From contig CANNFB010000021.1 in the NCBI GenBank assembly GCA_947503785.1, forward strand, positions 1 through 35,642: a stretch of DNA of 35,642 nt, given 5' to 3'. Origin of the DNA: an uncultured Campylobacterales bacterium. GTDB taxonomy: Bacteria; Campylobacterota; Campylobacteria; Campylobacterales; Arcobacteraceae. The notes under the pieces are model-generated. The model was given only the letters and a program-made list of their open reading frames with translations. It was not told the origin of the DNA and did no database searches. Within the stretch, counting starts at the first letter, position 1, and each line of letters begins with the position of its first letter. This document shows positions 31,932 to 35,642 of this stretch, in pieces. The translations under genes were made by a program, and so were the position numbers.

Positions 31932-34142
31932 TTGGAAATCAATCAAAATAATTTAAATGATGATTTTGAAAATATAAGAGAAAAAAATGAAGAAGATACT
32001 CTTTTAGAGTCTCTTCTTTTTTTATCTAAATTTCATAAACGAACAGCTTCCGCTGAATCCCTGATTGCAGGACTTGCAATCCACAACACCTTAATGACTC
32101 CCTCAATGTTTCAAAAATCTGCTAAAAAAATTGGTTTAATAGTAAAAGCAGTAAATAGAAAGCTTCAAGATATAGACAACAAAGCCTTACCTGCTGTTAT
32201 GATTTTAAATAACAACAAAGCTTGTATCGTTTTAAATGTAGACATTTCAAAAAATGAAGTCAAGCTTATAATACCGGATGTAAGTTCAGGTGAAATAACA
32301 CTTTCAATTGCTGAGCTAGAAAAATTATATACAGATAATTTATTTATTGTTAAACCTGCATACAATTTTGAAAATAGAGTAGATAAAGATGTCAAAGTTG
32401 AAGATACAAAAAGATGGTTTTGGCGAACAATGAAAAAAAATCTAGGCCTTTATAAGCTAGTAATAATAGCAGCTATCTTAATAAATATATTCGTAATCTT
32501 CGTTCCGTTATTTACAATGAATGTATATGATAGAGTTTTACCAAATAAAGCAATAGATACGTTATGGGTTTTATTAAGTGGAATAGTTTTCGTATTGATT
32601 TTTGATTTTATATTAAAATTAATCCGAGCATATTTTATAGAACAAGCAGGGAAAAGAGCAGATATAAGAATGTCTAGTAAGATATTTGATCAGCTATTAA
32701 ATATAAAATTAGACTCAAAACCTTCATCAACAGGTATGTTTGTAAGTAGGCTTCAATCCTTTGAAAGTGTAAGAGAGTTTTTTACAACAGCAACAGTTAC
32801 TGCCTTTGTTGATTTACCTTTTGTAATATTATTTATTTTTATCATCTTTTATGTAGGTGGCCCAATAGGTTATATCTCAATTGGAACAATGATAATAGCT
32901 GTGCTCTTCTCATTTTTTATGCAAAGACCAATTAAGAAAAACATCTTGAATTCTGCAAAAGAAGACCAGATAAAACAAACAGTTTTAACAGAAACAGTAA
33001 CAGGTTTAGAAATCATAAAATCTGTTCGTGCTCAAAATAGAATGAGAACACACTGGGAAAAATCAATCTCTCAAACTTCATACTATGGTAATAAGACACA
33101 CTATTTATCACAAATAGTTACATATTTTGTAGGTTTTATCTCACAACTTTCAGGAGTTTTAATAGTTGCAGGTGGAGTAATGCTTGCAAGTGAAGGTGAT
33201 ATGACTATGGGAGCAATTATTGCAGCTATGATGCTAAACTCAAGAGTAATAGGTCCTGTTTCTCAAATTGCTGGAATGATCATAAGACTAGATAGAACAA
33301 TGCTTTCTCTTAATAACATAGATGAAATCATGAAAATGCCAGTTGAAAGAGAGCAAAATCAAAACTATCTAAGTAGGCCAAATTTAGATGGAAATATTGT
33401 TTTCAAAGATGTAAATTTTGCATATAAAGGTCAAAAGTTTGATGTACTAAAAAATATAAACCTTACAATAAAAAAAGGTGAAAAAGTAGGAATTATAGGA
33501 AAAATAGGTTCAGGGAAATCTACCTTAGCTAAACTACTTCTAAACTTATACGAGCCATTAAAAGGGTCAGTATTAGTAGATAATACTGATATAAGACAAA
33601 TAGATCCTGTGGACTTAAGAAGATCAATCGGATACGTTCCACAAGAACCGTTTTTATTTATGGGAAGTATCAAAGACAATATCACGATAGGTGAACAGTA
33701 TGCAACAGATGAGCAAATACTAAAAGCCTCAAAAGTATCTGGTGTTCATGATTTTTTAGGAAAGCATGAATCAGGATATGATTTAATTGTAGGAGAAAGA
33801 GGAGAGGGCTTAAGTGGTGGAGAGAGACAGTCTGTTACTTTAGCTCGTGCAATTTTATCTGATCCAAATATTTTAGTACTAGATGAGCCTACTAATATGA
33901 TGGATGAATTATCCGAAAATACATTTAAAAGAAATCTAGTAAGTATAATAAGAGATAAAACAGTAATTATAGTAACCCACAAACCATCACTACTTTCAAT
34001 AGTAGATAGATTAATAGTGATAGAAGATGGAAAAGTAGTAGCAGATGGTCCAAAAGAAAAAATCGTAGCTTCTTTTGGAAATAAAGCTAAATCTACTAGC
34101 GCAATAAAAGCAACTAAAATAAAAAGAGTTCCAAATGAATAA
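31932..34142 (+). CDS. Type I secretion ABC transporter ATPase/permease (LapB-like)
   Basis: This 736-residue protein has a C39-peptidase-like N-terminal domain (about residues 20-145) without an obvious catalytic Cys, then a six-helix membrane domain (about 165-440) and an ABC ATPase domain. ATPase motifs are Walker A GKIGSGKST (523-531), signature LSGGERQ (near 627), Walker B ILVLDEP (near 647) and the H-loop VTHKPS (near 682). This matches the LapB/LssB type exporters of large adhesins. The start is TTG at 31932, with AGGA 6 bases upstream and no nearby ATG at the expected N-terminus. The stop overlaps the start of the adaptor gene. It powers export of an RTX-type adhesin across the inner membrane. 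Confidence 0.93.
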   Translation: MEINQNNLNDDFENIREKNEEDTLLESLLFLSKFHKRTASAESLIAGLAIHNTLMTPSMFQKSAKKIGLIVKAVNRKLQDIDNKALPAVMILNNNKACIVLNVDISKNEVKLIIPDVSSGEITLSIAELEKLYTDNLFIVKPAYNFENRVDKDVKVEDTKRWFWRTMKKNLGLYKLVIIAAILINIFVIFVPLFTMNVYDRVLPNKAIDTLWVLLSGIVFVLIFDFILKLIRAYFIEQAGKRADIRMSSKIFDQLLNIKLDSKPSSTGMFVSRLQSFESVREFFTTATVTAFVDLPFVILFIFIIFYVGGPIGYISIGTMIIAVLFSFFMQRPIKKNILNSAKEDQIKQTVLTETVTGLEIIKSVRAQNRMRTHWEKSISQTSYYGNKTHYLSQIVTYFVGFISQLSGVLIVAGGVMLASEGDMTMGAIIAAMMLNSRVIGPVSQIAGMIIRLDRTMLSLNNIDEIMKMPVEREQNQNYLSRPNLDGNIVFKDVNFAYKGQKFDVLKNINLTIKKGEKVGIIGKIGSGKSTLAKLLLNLYEPLKGSVLVDNTDIRQIDPVDLRRSIGYVPQEPFLFMGSIKDNITIGEQYATDEQILKASKVSGVHDFLGKHESGYDLIVGERGEGLSGGERQSVTLARAILSDPNILVLDEPTNMMDELSENTFKRNLVSIIRDKTVIIVTHKPSLLSIVDRLIVIEDGKVVADGPKEKIVASFGNKAKSTSAIKATKIKRVPNE

Positions 34143-35475
34143 TGAAGACGTAAACTTTGTAAATATGTTGCATGCACAAAAAAATGCAAAAGCAGACTTC
34201 AAAGTATTATTGCTATTTTTTTCAATAATTATTTTCTTTGCAGGTGCATTTATTTGGTCTTATTATTCGGAAATAGATGAACTTACAAGAGGAGAAGGTA
34301 AAGTAATACCTTCTGAAAAAATCAAAACAATTCAAAGTTTAGATGGTGGATTAATCTCAGAAATTTTAGTTAAAGAAGGTTCTATAGTAAAAATAGGTCA
34401 GCCTTTAATGAAAATCGATACTACAAGATTTGAAGCTTCACTAGAAGAAAATAAACAAACTTATTTTCATTTACTTGTTACCAAAATAAGACTTGATGCA
34501 GAATCAAAAATAGATTTATCAAAACCAATACCTGAATTAGAATTTCCTAAAGAAGTATTAAAAGAAGCAAATACATTCGCTCAAAATGATAAAAAACTTT
34601 TCAGATCAAGAATAGCAGAACTAAAAAGTACAACAGAAATTTTTAAAATACAACTAAAACAAAAAGAACAAGAAGTAAAAGAGCTAAGAAATACAAGTTC
34701 GCAATTAAGAAGAAATCTAAAGTTAGTAAAAGAAGAAGCTCAAACTATGGAACTCTTGGTAAAGAGAAGATCAAAATCTAAAGTTGACTTAATACGAATT
34801 AAGAAAGAGCTATCACAACTTCAAGGTGATTTACAAAGTACATATATAAATATTCCAAAAGCAAAATACGCAATGGAAGAAGCAAAAAATAGAATCAGTG
34901 AAAAAGCAAAAATTTTTAGAGCTGAAGCTTCAAATGAATTACAAAAACTAAACACTGAAATAAAAAAATACGAATCAAAACTTGTTTCAGAAGAAGATAA
35001 ACTTGAAAAAACAATCCTACACTCACCAGTAGATGGAATCGTAAAACAAATAAATGTTAATACTGTAGGTGGAGTAATCAAATCAGGAATGGAACTAATA
35101 GAAATCGTTCCACAAAGTGATACCTTGCTTATAGAAGCTAAAATAGATCCTAAAGATATAGCTTTTATAAATCCACAACAAAAGGCAATTATTAAAATAA
35201 CAGCTTATGATTTCTCAATATACGGTGGACTTGATGGACAAATAGTTGAGATTTCAGCAGATAGTATTCTAGATAAAAACGATAAAAATCAAAAGAGTTA
35301 CTATAAAGTAATGATAAAAACAAATCAAACTTACCTAGAAAAAAATGGAGATAAGCTTCCAATTATCCCAGGTATGATTACAAGTGTAGATATTATTACA
35401 GGTAAAAAATCAATCCTAGACTTCATTTTAAAACCTATATTAAAGACAAAACAAAACGCACTTCACGAAAGATAA
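34135..35475 (+). CDS. HlyD/LapC-like membrane fusion adaptor of type I secretion
   Basis: This 446-residue adaptor has a short cytoplasmic N-terminus, one membrane anchor (about residues 22-45, ending IWSYYSEIDELTRGEG), a biotinyl-lipoyl-like strand set (VIPSEKIKTIQSLDGGLI) and long coiled coils (about 80-300). The lipoyl half is completed by LHSPVDGIVKQINVNTVGG, then a beta-barrel with VPQSDTLLIEAKIDPKDIAFI and a final PGMITSVDIITGKKSILDFILKPI. All are HlyD-family features. It bridges the ATPase at 31932-34142 and the TolC-like duct. It overlaps the ATPase gene by eight bases and is the last gene before the terminator. Confidence 0.93.
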   Translation: MNNEDVNFVNMLHAQKNAKADFKVLLLFFSIIIFFAGAFIWSYYSEIDELTRGEGKVIPSEKIKTIQSLDGGLISEILVKEGSIVKIGQPLMKIDTTRFEASLEENKQTYFHLLVTKIRLDAESKIDLSKPIPELEFPKEVLKEANTFAQNDKKLFRSRIAELKSTTEIFKIQLKQKEQEVKELRNTSSQLRRNLKLVKEEAQTMELLVKRRSKSKVDLIRIKKELSQLQGDLQSTYINIPKAKYAMEEAKNRISEKAKIFRAEASNELQKLNTEIKKYESKLVSEEDKLEKTILHSPVDGIVKQINVNTVGGVIKSGMELIEIVPQSDTLLIEAKIDPKDIAFINPQQKAIIKITAYDFSIYGGLDGQIVEISADSILDKNDKNQKSYYKVMIKTNQTYLEKNGDKLPIIPGMITSVDIITGKKSILDFILKPILKTKQNALHER

Positions 35476-35501
35476 AAGAAGAGTAATAAACTCTTCTTTT
35501 A
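35473..35501 (+). terminator. Rho-independent-type terminator overlapping the stop codon of the adaptor gene
   Basis: A perfect 12-bp stem (TAAAAGAAGAGT paired with ACTCTTCTTTTA) encloses a 5-base loop. It begins at the TAA stop codon itself. The 3' arm ends in a T-run, so it can act on the plus strand; being symmetrical with A-run and T-run arms it may also work on the minus strand. It separates the secretion operon from the promoter at 35551. Confidence 0.8.
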
Positions 35502-35550
35502 TTCAAAAAAATCAAATTCCAAAATTTAAACTACATTTAAGTAATACCTC

Positions 35551-35579
35551 TTGACAAACCCAAAGAAATCTCCTATAAT
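35551..35579 (+). promoter_or_regulatory. Near-perfect sigma70 promoter, probably of an rRNA operon
   Basis: TTGACA (35551-35556), a 17-base spacer and TATAAT (35574-35579) are both exact consensus hexamers at ideal spacing. An AT-rich stretch upstream (about 35503-35540) could act as an UP element. The bases after the -10 (CCCGTCC) form a GC-rich discriminator, unusual in this AT-rich DNA and typical of stringently controlled stable-RNA promoters. Confidence 0.85.
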
Positions 35580-35622
35580 TCCCGTCCAAATTAAGTGACA
35601 CACAATGTTGCGAAAGATGGAT

Positions 35623-35635
35623 GATCTTTAACAAT
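35623..35635 (+). promoter_or_regulatory. boxA-like antitermination element of an rRNA leader
   Basis: GATCTTTAACAAT closely matches the boxA of bacterial rRNA leaders (E. coli TGCTCTTTAACAA). It lies about 38 bases after the predicted transcription start. The rRNA genes themselves would begin just beyond the window edge, so the identity of the operon is inferred. Confidence 0.7.
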
Positions 35636-35642
35636 GTAAATA

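Noticed and set aside
1-35642. CRISPR array, insertion sequence, prophage or tRNA gene
   Set aside because: No regularly spaced repeats, transposase or integrase-like proteins, phage structural genes or tRNA cloverleaf patterns were recognised on either strand.

Overview
The window is AT-rich DNA with tightly packed genes and overlapping stops and starts. Its gene set (short Pgi, Wbp-type sugar genes, LapBC-like type I secretion) suggests Campylobacterota, most likely an Arcobacteraceae (Arcobacter-like) bacterium. That assignment is an inference from gene content and composition; no rRNA gene lies inside the window. The theme is cell-surface construction: a capsule or exopolysaccharide locus, a giant secreted adhesin with a type I exporter, and an unusual small peptide-modification-like operon between them.

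Layout. (1) 2-2329 (+) is the 3' end of a large cysteine-free, repeat-type adhesin gene cut by the window edge, followed by a PHP-type tyrosine phosphatase (2365-3105, +). (2) 3126-6283 (-) encodes the polysaccharide export pair Wzc and Wza. (3) 6458-8955 (+) is a compact four-gene operon: a 70-residue twin-arginine-signal peptide, an HPr-kinase-like protein, a PqqD-like protein and a nucleotidyltransferase. This is the best candidate in the window for an undescribed system. (4) 8993-30049 (-) is one apparently continuous operon of about 20 genes. Reading from its promoter end these are wecA, galE, a phosphoglucomutase/phosphomannomutase, galU, pgi, wbpP, a tviB/wbpO-type dehydrogenase, wbpB, wbpD, wbpE, wbpI, a small orphan ORF, wzx, an asparagine-synthetase-like protein, a glycosyltransferase, wzy, three more glycosyltransferases and a VanZ-like protein. 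(5) 30273-35475 (+) is a TolC-like outer-membrane protein with a SPOR tail, a LapB-like ABC ATPase and a LapC/HlyD-like adaptor, closed by a hairpin terminator. (6) The last about 90 bases hold a near-consensus promoter and a boxA-like element that look like the leader of an rRNA operon starting just outside the window.

How the genes fit. Pgi, the phosphohexomutase, GalU and GalE feed nucleotide sugars. WbpP, the 6-dehydrogenase, WbpB, WbpE, WbpD and WbpI give a complete predicted route to a UDP-2,3-diacetamido-uronic acid of manno configuration. The asparagine-synthetase-like protein could amidate such a uronate. WecA primes undecaprenyl phosphate, four GT4 enzymes extend the unit, Wzx flips it, Wzy polymerises it, and Wzc/Wza export it under tyrosine phosphorylation probably reversed by the PHP phosphatase. 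The exporter at the right end probably secretes the adhesin at the left end.

Specific oddities: one glycosyltransferase reads in frame 77 codons upstream of its first ATG to a ribosome-binding site followed by ATC instead of ATG; the asparagine-synthetase-like protein has Ser where the catalytic Cys2 should be; the TolC homologue carries a C-terminal SPOR domain; and a perfect 18-bp palindrome lies in the divergent promoter region of the glycan operon. No CRISPR, insertion sequence, tRNA gene or transcription-factor gene was seen.
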